From Pseudolysinimonas sp051954455 (GTDB lineage: Bacteria > Actinomycetota > Actinomycetes > Actinomycetales > Microbacteriaceae), in assembly GCF_051954455.1 (NCBI RefSeq), contig NZ_JBQCHS010000001.1:50692-114691 (forward strand): a DNA stretch of 64,000 nt, read 5' to 3'. The translations under genes and the position numbers were made by a program. Shown here one piece after another: positions 16,317 through 24,896 of the stretch (positions within the stretch are counted from its first letter, which is position 1; each line of letters starts with the position of its first letter). Below the pieces are notes generated by a model. The model worked only from the letters and a program-made list of their open reading frames with translations. It searched no databases and was not told the origin of the DNA.

Positions 16317-17284
16317 CGAACACCGTTCCGCCCGAAGGCCCTGCCGCGCCCGCGGCGGGGCCTTCGGCGTCCCCGGGCGCGGGCGTCGCGCTCGCCCTCG
16401 CCGCGTACGGGCTCTGGGGCGTCTTCCCCCTCTACTTCCTGCTGCTGCAGCCGGCGAACGCATTCGAGGTCGTCGCATTCCGGGTGCTGCTCACGCTCGT
16501 CTTCTGCGCGATCGTGCTCACGATCGTCGCGGGCTGGCGTCGCGTCCTGGCCGTCGTCCGCGCACCGCGCACCCTGCTCCTGATCGGGCTCGGCGGCGCG
16601 TTCATCTTCGTCAACTGGCTGGTCTACGTCATCGCGGTCGACGTGGGAGCGGTCGTCGACGCCGCGCTCGGCTACTTCATCAATCCGGTCGTCACGGTGC
16701 TGCTCGGCGTGCTGGTGCTGCGCGAGCGGCTCCGCCCCGCGCAGTGGGCGGCGGTCGGGGTGGCCGCTGTCGCCATCCTCGTCATCGCGATCGGCGGGGC
16801 GACCGTGCCGTGGATCGCGCTCGTCCTGGCCGGTTCCTTCGGGCTCTACGGCCTCGTCAAGAAACGGGTGGGGGCGCGGGTCGACGCCCTGACCGGACTG
16901 GCGGTCGAGACCGCGTGGGTCGCGCCGGTCGCGGTCGTCGTGCTCCTCGTGGTCGGCGCGACCGGGGGCATCGCGCTCGGCCATCACGGGCCGGTGCAGG
17001 CCGTGGCGGAGCTGCTCGCCGGCGTCGTCACCGCGATCCCGCTCCTCCTCTTCGCGAGCGCCGCGCGCCGGCTGCCGCTCGTCGCCATCGGGCTCACCCA
17101 GTTCGTCACGCCGATCCTGCAATTCGCGATCGGCGTCCTCGTGCTCCACGAGGTCATGCCCCCGAGCCGGTGGATCGGGTTCGGCCTGGTCTGGCTGGCT
17201 CTCCTCGTGCTGACGGTCGACCTGGTCGTCGCGAACCGGCGGCGCGGCCCGCGCGGTCTCCCGGCCTCCGCCGAGTCGACCTGA
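16313..17284 (+). CDS. rarD: RarD/EamA-family transporter without a canonical start codon
   Basis: About 320 residues with ten hydrophobic segments in two EamA halves. It begins near ALAAYGLWGVFPLYFLLLQP, followed by FVNWLVYVIAVDVGAVVDAALGYF and ending TPILQFAIGVLVLHEVMPPSRWIGF, all typical RarD positions. The frame has no ATG, GTG or TTG between the end of groES and GTG 16484, and starting at 16484 would remove the first membrane segment. CTG 16313, overlapping the groES stop (CTGA), is the only near-cognate candidate and is given here as a placeholder. Substrate unknown (chloramphenicol sensitivity protein family). Confidence 0.7.
   Translation: MTNTVPPEGPAAPAAGPSASPGAGVALALAAYGLWGVFPLYFLLLQPANAFEVVAFRVLLTLVFCAIVLTIVAGWRRVLAVVRAPRTLLLIGLGGAFIFVNWLVYVIAVDVGAVVDAALGYFINPVVTVLLGVLVLRERLRPAQWAAVGVAAVAILVIAIGGATVPWIALVLAGSFGLYGLVKKRVGARVDALTGLAVETAWVAPVAVVVLLVVGATGGIALGHHGPVQAVAELLAGVVTAIPLLLFASAARRLPLVAIGLTQFVTPILQFAIGVLVLHEVMPPSRWIGFGLVWLALLVLTVDLVVANRRRGPRGLPASAEST
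16334..16365 (+). terminator. groES terminator hairpin, lying inside the rarD 5' reading frame
   Basis: Stem GAAGGCCC-t-GCCGC / GCGGC-g-GGGCCTTC with a 4-base loop GCCC: 8 perfect pairs, one T-G, 5 perfect pairs. It sits 17 bases after the groES stop, within the first ~18 codons of the frame that continues into the RarD protein. Confidence 0.8.
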
Positions 17285-17335
17285 GCCCGGGGTAGGGTCG
17301 CGGCAGACCCGTCAGTCCGACCCGGAAGGATGACG

Positions 17336-18592
17336 ATGCCGCGCGTCCCCCGCGCTCGCGGCGCCGTGGTCGGTGCGCTCGTGCTCGCCGGCCTCCTCGC
17401 CGCCTGCACCGCCGCCCCCGCGCCGTCCGCGACCCCGACCGCGACGCCCTCCGCGTCCCTGACGCCGACCGGCGACCCGGCCTTCACGGTCGGCACCCTC
17501 CTCCCCACGAGCGGAGCGGCCGCGTACCTCGCGCCGCCGATGGCAGCCGGTGCGGCGCTCGCCGTCGCCGACATCAACGCGGCCGGCGGCGTCAACGGCG
17601 CCCCGGTCGTGCTCGCCGCGGCCGACTCCGGCGACGCGTCCACCGGCACGGCGGAGGCCTCCTACGCGGCGCTCGTCGCCAAGAAGGCGGACGTGGTCAT
17701 CGGTCCCGCCTCGTCGGCGCTCGCGCAGCGGCTCCTCGCACCGGCGCAGAAGGCGGGCGTGCCGCTCGTCTCGCCGGCGGCGGGCTATCCGCAGCTCGAC
17801 GGGCAGCAGGACTTCTTCCGCACGATCCCCGCCTTCGGGCACGAGGGGGCGGCGCTCGGCGCGTACCTGCCGACGAAGGGCGCGAAGAAGGTGGTCCTCG
17901 TGGCCACCGAGGAGGCACTCGGCGCGTCGATCGCCGGGCCGCTCGGCACCGCGCTCGCGGCGCACGGGGGCTCCCTCGCCGCGACCGTCCGCGTCCCGCT
18001 GTCGGGCGCCGACGTCACCGCGACGGTCGCCGCAGCCAAGGCGGCCGCGCCCGACGCGGTCGTGCTCGTGACCCCCGACAACGGCGACCTGACCAAGGCG
18101 CTCATCTCGGGGCTGTCGGGCGCCGGGCTCGGCGGCGGGAGGCTGTGGCTCACCGGCCAGAACCTGGCCGACTACTCGCAGGCGCTGCCCGCCGGCCTCC
18201 TCACCGGCGTCAACGGGATCCTCGAGGGCGCTGACGCCGACGCCGCCCTGCAGGCCCGGCTCAAGGGCGTCACGGCCGATCTCGGCTCCTTCCAGTACGC
18301 GCCCGAGGCGTACGACGCCGTGATCCTCGCGGCGCTCGCCGCCCAGAGCGCCCGCGCGAACAGCGGGTCGGCGGTCGACCGCGGACTCGTGGCGGCCTCC
18401 GCCGGTGGCATCAAATGCGGCAGCTGGGCCGAGTGCGTCGAGGCGCTCCGGACGACGTCCGACGTCGACTACGACGGCCTGAGCGGGACCCTCAACCTCG
18501 ACGCCACGGGCGGCCCGACCTCCGGCAGCTACGGGATCTACGCCTACTCCGGCGATAACACGTTCGCGCGCACCGCCACGATCCGCGCCTGA
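17336..18592 (+). CDS. Lipoprotein, branched-chain amino acid-type ABC substrate-binding protein
   Basis: A 418-residue periplasmic-binding fold type I protein. The lipobox LLAAC places the lipidated Cys at residue 24, followed by a Thr/Pro/Ala-rich linker and then FTVGTLLPTSGAAAYLAPPMAAGAA, the LivJ-type domain. ATG 17336 is chosen over 17330 because GGAAGG then has a 6-base spacing. No permease or ATPase genes lie nearby, so it works with a transporter elsewhere or acts as a sensor. Ligand unknown. Confidence 0.8.
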   Translation: MPRVPRARGAVVGALVLAGLLAACTAAPAPSATPTATPSASLTPTGDPAFTVGTLLPTSGAAAYLAPPMAAGAALAVADINAAGGVNGAPVVLAAADSGDASTGTAEASYAALVAKKADVVIGPASSALAQRLLAPAQKAGVPLVSPAAGYPQLDGQQDFFRTIPAFGHEGAALGAYLPTKGAKKVVLVATEEALGASIAGPLGTALAAHGGSLAATVRVPLSGADVTATVAAAKAAAPDAVVLVTPDNGDLTKALISGLSGAGLGGGRLWLTGQNLADYSQALPAGLLTGVNGILEGADADAALQARLKGVTADLGSFQYAPEAYDAVILAALAAQSARANSGSAVDRGLVAASAGGIKCGSWAECVEALRTTSDVDYDGLSGTLNLDATGGPTSGSYGIYAYSGDNTFARTATIRA

Positions 18593-18601
18593 TCGGGAAT
18601 C

Positions 18602-18689
18602 GGCGCGGTACCCGCGCGGTTTAGAGTGAGACACCGGTCTCCACCGTCGCAGCCGGCCCCTTTCGCTCCCTCGACCCGGAGGATCCGGC
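18602..18689 (+). promoter_or_regulatory. guaB promoter/leader region
   Basis: A 6-bp hairpin GCGCGG-tac-CCGCGC (18603-18617) is followed by a -10-like TAGAGT (18622-18627) and a leader of about 55 bases ending in GGAGGATCCGGC before the guaB ATG. Confidence 0.45.
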
Positions 18690-20192
18690 ATGGACCAGCA
18701 CGACCCCTTCGCCTTCGTCGGCCTCACCTACGACGACGTCATGCTGCTGCCGGGCCACACCGACGTGATCCCGAGCGAGGCGGACACCTCGTCCCGACTC
18801 ACGCGGCGCGTCGCGCTGCACTCGCCGCTCGTCTCGAGCGCGATGGATACCGTGACCGAGTCGCGCATGGCCGTCGCGATGGCCCGCCAGGGCGGCATCG
18901 GCGTCCTCCACCGGAACCTGTCGATCGAGGACCAGGCCGCGCACGTCGACAAGGTCAAGCGCTCCGAGTCCGGCATGATCACGAATCCGGTCACCACGAC
19001 CCCGGACGCCACCGTCGCCGAGGTCGACGAGCTCTGCGGCCGCTTCCGCGTCTCCGGGCTGCCGGTCGTCGAGGGCGACGGCACGCTGGTCGGCATCATC
19101 ACCAACCGCGACATGCGCTTCGTCTCGCAGTTCGAGGCCGGATCGACGCGCGTCAGGGACGTCATGACGAAGGCCCCGCTCATCACCGCCCCGGTCGGCA
19201 TCGACCCGGACGACGCGATCGCGATCTTCGCGCAGCACAAGATCGAGAAGCTCCCGCTCGTCACCCCGGACGGCAAGCTCGGCGGCCTCATCACGGTCAA
19301 GGACTTCGACAAGAGCGAGAAGTACCCGAACGCGACGAAGGACGACGCCGGCCGCCTCCGGGTCGGCGCCGCGATCGGCTTCTTCGGCGACGCCTGGGAC
19401 CGCGCGGGCGCGCTCCGCGACGCAGGGGTCGACGTCATCGTCGTCGACACGGCGAACGGCGATTCGAAGGGCGTGCTCGACATCATCGCCCGGCTGAAGG
19501 CCGACCCGGCCTTCGCGCACATCGACGTCATCGGCGGCAACGTCGCGACCCGCTCGGGCGCGCAGGCGCTCGTCGACGCCGGCGCCGACGCGATCAAGGT
19601 CGGCGTCGGACCGGGATCGATCTGCACCACCCGCGTCGTCGCGGGCGTCGGCGTGCCGCAGGTCACCGCCGTATACGAGGCGTCCCTCGCGGCGCGGCCG
19701 GCGGGCGTCCCCGTGATCGCCGACGGCGGCCTCCAGTACTCGGGCGACATCGCGAAGGCCCTCGTCGCGGGTGCCGACACCGTCATGCTCGGGTCGCTCC
19801 TCGCCGGCACCGACGAGGCTCCGGGGGACCTCGTCTACGTCAACGGCAAGCAGTTCAAGAACTACCGCGGCATGGGGTCGCTCGGCGCGCTGAGCGACCG
19901 CGGCAAGAAGACCTCCTACTCGCGCGATCGCTACTTCCAGGCCGACGTGCCCTCCGACGCGCAGCTGATCCCCGAGGGCATCGAGGGTCGCGTGCCCTAT
20001 CGCGGCGCGCTCGGCGCGACGGTGTACCAGCTGGTCGGCGGCCTCCGGCAGTCGATGTTCTACGTGGGTGCCCGCACCATCCCCGAGCTGCAGGCGAACG
20101 GCCGCTTCGTGCGGATCACACCCGCCGGGCTCAAGGAGTCGCACCCGCACGACATCCAGATGACCGTCGAGGCACCGAACTACTCGCGCTGA
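18690..20192 (+). CDS. guaB: IMP dehydrogenase
   Basis: A 500-residue IMPDH oxidising IMP to XMP, the committed step to GMP. The N-terminal barrel start is TYDDVMLLPGHTDV; two CBS domains lie at roughly residues 100-220 (TNRDMRFV). The catalytic Cys312 is in GPGSICTTRVVAGVGVPQ, the flap carries RYFQ and the tail YVGARTIPELQ. GGAGGAT ribosome site. guaB3 and guaA are also in this 11-kb stretch. Confidence 0.97.
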   Translation: MDQHDPFAFVGLTYDDVMLLPGHTDVIPSEADTSSRLTRRVALHSPLVSSAMDTVTESRMAVAMARQGGIGVLHRNLSIEDQAAHVDKVKRSESGMITNPVTTTPDATVAEVDELCGRFRVSGLPVVEGDGTLVGIITNRDMRFVSQFEAGSTRVRDVMTKAPLITAPVGIDPDDAIAIFAQHKIEKLPLVTPDGKLGGLITVKDFDKSEKYPNATKDDAGRLRVGAAIGFFGDAWDRAGALRDAGVDVIVVDTANGDSKGVLDIIARLKADPAFAHIDVIGGNVATRSGAQALVDAGADAIKVGVGPGSICTTRVVAGVGVPQVTAVYEASLAARPAGVPVIADGGLQYSGDIAKALVAGADTVMLGSLLAGTDEAPGDLVYVNGKQFKNYRGMGSLGALSDRGKKTSYSRDRYFQADVPSDAQLIPEGIEGRVPYRGALGATVYQLVGGLRQSMFYVGARTIPELQANGRFVRITPAGLKESHPHDIQMTVEAPNYSR

Positions 20193-20204
20193 CCGCTCCT
20201 GCGA

Positions 20205-20238
20205 TAGCCTGGTCGGCTTCGCTCCCGCGGGGCGGGAG
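20205..20238 (+). promoter_or_regulatory. ABC-F gene promoter -10 and leader hairpin near the ribosome site
   Basis: TAGCCT at 20205-20210 is a likely -10. The short leader holds a perfect 7-bp hairpin CTCCCGC-ggg-GCGGGAG (20222-20238) whose right arm runs into GGGAGGA, the probable ribosome site of the ABC-F gene. The stem could therefore hide that site. Confidence 0.5.
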
Positions 20239-20252
20239 GAACCGGTCCGGCC

Positions 20253-21938
20253 ATGGGCTTCATCGACGTCAGCGGCGTCTCGCTCACGCTGCCCGACGGG
20301 CGGCCGCTGCTCGACGACGTGTCGTTCCGCGTCGGCGAGGGCACGACGAGCGCGCTCATCGGCGCGAACGGGGCGGGCAAGTCGACGCTGCTGCGGATCA
20401 TCCGCGGCGAGACCGCGCCGGACTCCGGGGTCGTCGCGATCGGCGGCGGCCTCGGCGTCATGGACCAGTTCGTCGGGCACCTGCGCGACGCCTCGACCGT
20501 GCGCGATCTGCTGATCTCGGTGGCGCGCCCCGCCGTCCGCGACGCCGCCCGGGGGCTCGACGCCGCCGAGGTCGCGCTCATCGAGCACGACGCGATCGAG
20601 ACCCAGATGGCGTACGCCACGGCGCTCGCCGACTACGCGGATGCGGGCGGCTACGAGCAGGAGACCCTCTGGGACCTCTGCACGACCGCCGCGCTCGGCA
20701 TCCCGTTCGAGCGGGCGCAGTACCGCGAGGTCACCACGCTCTCGGGCGGCGAGCAGAAGCGGCTGGCGCTGGAGGCTCTCCTCCGCGGACCGGACGAGGT
20801 CCTGCTGCTCGACGAGCCGGACAACTACCTCGACGTGCCGGGCAAGCGCTGGCTGGAGGAGTCGCTGCGCGCGACGCCGAAGACCGTCCTGCTCGTGAGT
20901 CACGACCGCGAGCTGCTCGCGCGCGCCGCGGACCGGATCCTCACCCTCGAGGTCGGCCTGGGCGGCAACGCCGTGTGGACCCACGGCGGCTTCGACGGCT
21001 ACCACGACGCCCGCCGGGATCGGATGGACCGGCTCGACGAGCTGCGCCGCCGGTGGGACGAGGAGCACGCCAAGCTCAAGGCGCTCGTCCTCATGTACAA
21101 GACGAAGGCGGCCTACAACGACGGCCTCGCCTCGCGGTATCAGGCCGCGCAGACGCGGCTCCGCAAGTTCGAGGAGGCGGGGCCGCCCGAGAAGCGCCCC
21201 GTCGAGCAGCCCGTCGCGATGCGGCTGACCGGCGCGCGCACCGGCCGGCGGGCGCTCGTCGCCGAGGGTCTCGGCCTGACCGGACTCATGGAGCCCTTCG
21301 ACCTCGAGGTCTGGTTCGGCGAGCGCGTGGCGGTGCTCGGCTCCAACGGATCGGGCAAGTCGCACTTCCTGCGGCTGCTGGCCGCCGGCGGCACGGATCC
21401 CGACCGACTCGCGGGGCACGTCACGACCATCGGGCGCACCCTCGATCCGGTGCCGCACACCGGCACCGCGAAGCTCGGCGCGCGCGTCGTGCCGGGTTGG
21501 TTCGCACAGGCGCACGAGCATCCCGAGCTGCTCGGCCGGACGCTGCTCGAGATCCTCGCGCGCGGCGACGACGAGCGCGACGGACGCGGCCGCGAGGACG
21601 CCAGCCGGGCCCTGCATCGCTACGGGCTCGTCGACCAGGCGGAGCAGGTGTTCGAATCGCTCTCGGGCGGGCAGCAGGCGCGGCTCCAGATCCTGCTGCT
21701 CGAGCTGAGCGGCTGCACCATGCTGCTGCTCGACGAGCCGACCGACAACCTCGACCTGATGTCGGCGGAGGCGCTGCAGGAGGCGCTCGACCGCTTCGAG
21801 GGGACCGTGCTCGCCGTCACGCACGACCGGTGGTTCGCGCGCTCGTTCGACCGGTTCCTCGTCTTCGGCGCGGACGGGAACGTGTACGAGGCCGACGAGC
21901 CGGTATGGGACGAGGGGCGCGTGGTCCGCGCCCGCTGA
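20253..21938 (+). CDS. ABC-F family ATPase
   Basis: A 561-residue protein with two ABC domains and no membrane segments. NBD1: Walker A GANGAGKST (37-45), signature LSGGEQKR, Walker B LLLDEPDNYLD. NBD2: Walker A GSNGSGKSH, with His in place of the usual Thr/Ser, signature LSGGQQARLQ and Walker B LLLDEPTDNLD. The linker carries the charged RRRWDEEHAKLKALVLMYKTKA helix. ABC-F proteins act at the ribosome as translation factors or antibiotic-protection factors; which of these applies here is not decidable. Confidence 0.88.
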   Translation: MGFIDVSGVSLTLPDGRPLLDDVSFRVGEGTTSALIGANGAGKSTLLRIIRGETAPDSGVVAIGGGLGVMDQFVGHLRDASTVRDLLISVARPAVRDAARGLDAAEVALIEHDAIETQMAYATALADYADAGGYEQETLWDLCTTAALGIPFERAQYREVTTLSGGEQKRLALEALLRGPDEVLLLDEPDNYLDVPGKRWLEESLRATPKTVLLVSHDRELLARAADRILTLEVGLGGNAVWTHGGFDGYHDARRDRMDRLDELRRRWDEEHAKLKALVLMYKTKAAYNDGLASRYQAAQTRLRKFEEAGPPEKRPVEQPVAMRLTGARTGRRALVAEGLGLTGLMEPFDLEVWFGERVAVLGSNGSGKSHFLRLLAAGGTDPDRLAGHVTTIGRTLDPVPHTGTAKLGARVVPGWFAQAHEHPELLGRTLLEILARGDDERDGRGREDASRALHRYGLVDQAEQVFESLSGGQQARLQILLLELSGCTMLLLDEPTDNLDLMSAEALQEALDRFEGTVLAVTHDRWFARSFDRFLVFGADGNVYEADEPVWDEGRVVRAR

Positions 21939-21969
21939 GCCGTCGGCTGCGCCGGATAGGCTCGATCCC

Positions 21970-23091
21970 GTGAGCGACATCGAGATCGGTCGGGCCAAGC
22001 GGGCGAAGCGCGCGTACACGTTCGACGACATCGCGATCGTCCCGAGCCGCCGCACCCGCGACCCGCAGGACGTCAGCGTCAGCTGGACGATCGACGCGTT
22101 CACCTTCGAGACGCCCGTGATCGCCGCGCCCATGGACTCGGTGGTGAGCCCCGCGACCGCGATCGCGATCGGCCGGCTCGGCGGCCTCGGCGTCCTCGAC
22201 CTCGAGGGCGTGTGGACCCGCTACGAGGACCCGGAGCCGGTCCTCGCCGAGATCCGCGGGCTCTCGGACGCCGAGGCGACCGCGAGCCTCCAGCAGATCT
22301 ACGCCGAGCCGATCAAGCCGGAGCTCATCACCCAGCGTCTCGCCGAGATCCGCGCCGCGGGCGTGCCGGTCGCGGGGGCGCTCAGCCCGCAGCGGACCGC
22401 GGAGTTCAGCGACATCGTCGTCGGCGCCGGCGTCGACCTGTTCGTCATCCGCGGCACGACGGTCAGCGCGGAGCACGTCAGCCGGACCACCGAGCCGCTC
22501 AACCTCAAGAAGTTCATCTACGAGCTCGACGTCCCGGTCATCGTCGGCGGCGCGGCCACCTACACCGCGGCCCTGCACCTCATGCGCACCGGCGCCGCGG
22601 GCGTGCTCGTCGGCTTCGGCGGGGGAGCGGCGTCCACCACCCGAACGGCGCTCGGCATCCACGCCCCCATGGCGACGGCCGTCGCGGAGGTCGCCGGCGC
22701 GCGCCGCGACTACCTCGACGAGTCGGGCGGCCGCTACGTGCATGTCATCGCCGACGGCGGACTCGGCACAAGCGGCGACCTCGTCAAGGCGATCTCGATG
22801 GGCGCCGACGCGGTCATGCTCGGCTCGATCCTCGCGCGCGCCGAGGAGGCGCCCGGCGGCGGCTGGCACTGGGGCGCCGAGGCCCACCACGAGGAGCTCC
22901 CGCGCGGGCACCGCGTCGAGGTCGGCACGGTGGCGCCGCTCGCGAAAGTGCTGTTCGGCCCGTCCAGCTCGGCCGACGGACGCACCAACGTCATCGGAGC
23001 GCTCCGCCGCTCGATGGCGACGACCGGCTACTCCGACCTCAAGGAGTTCCAGCGAGTCGACGTCGTCGTCGCTCCGTACACGCGGGGCTGA
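21970..23091 (+). CDS. guaB3: GuaB3-family IMP dehydrogenase-related protein
   Basis: A 373-residue IMPDH/GMPR-fold protein without CBS domains. It starts YTFDDIAIVPSRRTRDPQDV, and its closest feature to IMPDH is HVIADGGLGTSGDLVKAISMGADAVMLG. The loop that carries the catalytic Cys in IMPDH reads GGGAASTTRTA here, with Ser222 in its place, as in other actinobacterial GuaB3 proteins I can recall. Role unresolved. GTG 21970 has TAGGCT 7 bases upstream, so it is probably leaderless. Confidence 0.88.
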   Translation: MSDIEIGRAKRAKRAYTFDDIAIVPSRRTRDPQDVSVSWTIDAFTFETPVIAAPMDSVVSPATAIAIGRLGGLGVLDLEGVWTRYEDPEPVLAEIRGLSDAEATASLQQIYAEPIKPELITQRLAEIRAAGVPVAGALSPQRTAEFSDIVVGAGVDLFVIRGTTVSAEHVSRTTEPLNLKKFIYELDVPVIVGGAATYTAALHLMRTGAAGVLVGFGGGAASTTRTALGIHAPMATAVAEVAGARRDYLDESGGRYVHVIADGGLGTSGDLVKAISMGADAVMLGSILARAEEAPGGGWHWGAEAHHEELPRGHRVEVGTVAPLAKVLFGPSSSADGRTNVIGALRRSMATTGYSDLKEFQRVDVVVAPYTRG

Positions 23092-23179
23092 GCAGACGCC
23101 GCGGTTCCCGGGCACCTCGATGCAGGATCGTGACCGAGACGCGCCTCCAGTGCTCGTGCACTCCAACTAGCGTTGCGTC

Positions 23180-24295
23180 GTGCGACCGAATCGAGCGAAG
23201 CTCCTGATCGTGCCCGCGGCGATCACCATCGCGGCCCTGTCTGCGTGCGCTGCGCAATCGGACCCAAGTGAAGCGCGGCATTCGTCCATCCGGACCGTTC
23301 CCTCCACCCCGGCGGAACCGTCGCTGCCCAAGCCCCCGGCCTCTCAGACGCCGGGACCATGCGAGGAGCTCGTTCCCGCCAGCTCGGTCCAGAGGTTGAT
23401 CGGTGACGTCGCTCTCGACGCGGATGCCGGAATCGACCGTCCACTCGGCCTCCTGGCCGAAGAGGCCCAGAGCGGCTTCTCGAGCTGCGGGTGGGGGGAT
23501 GCGCTCACGCTTCACCCGCATGAGGCGGGGTTCGAGCTCACTTTTCAGAGGCATGCCGCGGTCGTCGTTGCGCAACTCCCCGGCGGCGGGATCGACTACG
23601 ACGGAGGTGTTCCAGCGGGGATCGGCGCCGACGCATCGTCGTCGGTCTGCACGACCGGCAGCGGAACCGACACCTGCAACATCCGATTCCAGGTCGGCGA
23701 CTATCTCGTGGGTGTGTGGGCTCAGCGTCCAGACTCAGCTGGCGGGCTCACTGCGTTCACGATGGGCGTGCAGGAGGTGCTCCGGGCTCTGGTCAGCAGA
23801 CTCCGATCGACAACCACTCCGCCTGCCTGGCAGCGTCCGGCGCCGTCGTGGCCCGCCGAGACGGACTGCGCGCGGATCGGTGATCGCGGCGCGGTTGCAG
23901 CCGCTGCGGGCTGGACTGACCTGAAGGCGGGCGACCAGTACAACAGCCCGCAGGACCTCAGCCTCGGTGGCGCGTTGGAGTGCCTGTGGCTGCCAAGCGA
24001 ATCGCATGAGGACGGCACTCGGCCGGAGCTGGCGGTCGCCGATTACGTACAGGGCGGCGCATGGATCTGGAGTACCTTCGCCGGTCAGAAGGGATTCACG
24101 CCGGAGACGGTCCCGGGCGCAGATCACGCCGGGATGATCTGCGACGGTTCGCCGGGAGGTTGTCAGGTCGCGGCCGTCATCGGCGGGAACGTCGTCTCCG
24201 TCGTGCAGTCCTCCGACATGGGCATCGGCAACGGTTCGGGCCTGGGGCAGCAGCTCCTGCTGATCCTCGCGGCGGCTCTCCGCGGTGTCGTGTGA
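23180..24295 (+). CDS. Putative lipoprotein of unknown function, atypical composition
   Basis: A 371-residue protein. A signal sequence with lipobox ALSAC (Cys23) is followed by a Pro/Ser-rich linker and two similar halves, each with a pattern of spaced Cys and Trp residues (CEELVPASSVQRLIG... CGWGDALTL and CARIGDRGAVAAAAGW... CLWLPSE), reminiscent of DUF3558-like mycobacterial lipoproteins. Codon use is less GC-biased than its neighbours (AGG, TTG, TCT, TCA codons), suggesting later acquisition. TAGCGT lies 6 bases before GTG 23180 (leaderless). Not confidently assigned. Confidence 0.65.
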   Translation: MRPNRAKLLIVPAAITIAALSACAAQSDPSEARHSSIRTVPSTPAEPSLPKPPASQTPGPCEELVPASSVQRLIGDVALDADAGIDRPLGLLAEEAQSGFSSCGWGDALTLHPHEAGFELTFQRHAAVVVAQLPGGGIDYDGGVPAGIGADASSSVCTTGSGTDTCNIRFQVGDYLVGVWAQRPDSAGGLTAFTMGVQEVLRALVSRLRSTTTPPAWQRPAPSWPAETDCARIGDRGAVAAAAGWTDLKAGDQYNSPQDLSLGGALECLWLPSESHEDGTRPELAVADYVQGGAWIWSTFAGQKGFTPETVPGADHAGMICDGSPGGCQVAAVIGGNVVSVVQSSDMGIGNGSGLGQQLLLILAAALRGVV

Positions 24296-24368
24296 GGCAC
24301 GGGCCTAGCCGCTCTCGCCTGCGGCGAACCCCGAACCTCTCAGGGACGGGCTCGGTAGACTCGATCCC

Positions 24369-24896
24369 ATGGTCGATGTCCGCCGTGTGAAGCTCCCCGG
24401 GGTGGGGATCCTCCACACCTTCGTGACCGACGACGGCGGCAAGGTCGGCGTGATCACCCACCGTTCCGGCTCGAGCGACCTCATCTCGTTCGCCGACGCC
24501 GACGACAAGGACCACGCTCGCAAGGTGTCGCTCCGGCTGGACGAGGACGAGGCGCACACCCTCGCGGAACTGCTCGGCGGCACCCGGATCACCGAGTCGC
24601 TGAGCGGGCTCGACCAGATCCCGGGTCTCTCCATCGACTGGTTCCACGTCGACTACGACGACCACATCGCCGGGCAGCCGCTCGGCGACATGACCGCGCG
24701 CGGACTCGCCGGTGTCACGGTCGTCGCGGTCGTGCGGGGCGAGGTCGCGAACCCGGCCCCCGACTCCCAGTTCAAGGTCTTCCCGGGCGACACGCTCGTG
24801 CTGGCCGGCGCTCCCGAGAAGGTCGCGAAGGCGTTCCACTTCTACCGCGCCGGCGAGTTCGCCAAGTCCGAGGCCGTCGCTCCGCCGGGTCGCTGA
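24369..24896 (+). CDS. KhtT-like TrkA-C regulatory subunit of a cation/proton antiporter
   Basis: A 175-residue cytoplasmic protein. The N-terminus LPGVGILHTFVTDDGGKVGVITHRSG is typical of KhtT, followed by a TrkA-C domain (AVVRGEVANPAPDSQFKVFPGDTLVLAG). TAGACT 7 bases before the ATG suggests a leaderless transcript. Its stop overlaps the antiporter start by one base. By analogy with Bacillus KhtTU it gates the antiporter by ligand or pH. Confidence 0.88.
   Translation: MVDVRRVKLPGVGILHTFVTDDGGKVGVITHRSGSSDLISFADADDKDHARKVSLRLDEDEAHTLAELLGGTRITESLSGLDQIPGLSIDWFHVDYDDHIAGQPLGDMTARGLAGVTVVAVVRGEVANPAPDSQFKVFPGDTLVLAGAPEKVAKAFHFYRAGEFAKSEAVAPPGR

Noticed and set aside
18626..21973. Plus-strand frame of 1115 codons over guaB and the ABC-F gene
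   Set aside because: Arg-rich shadow of both genes, no domain.
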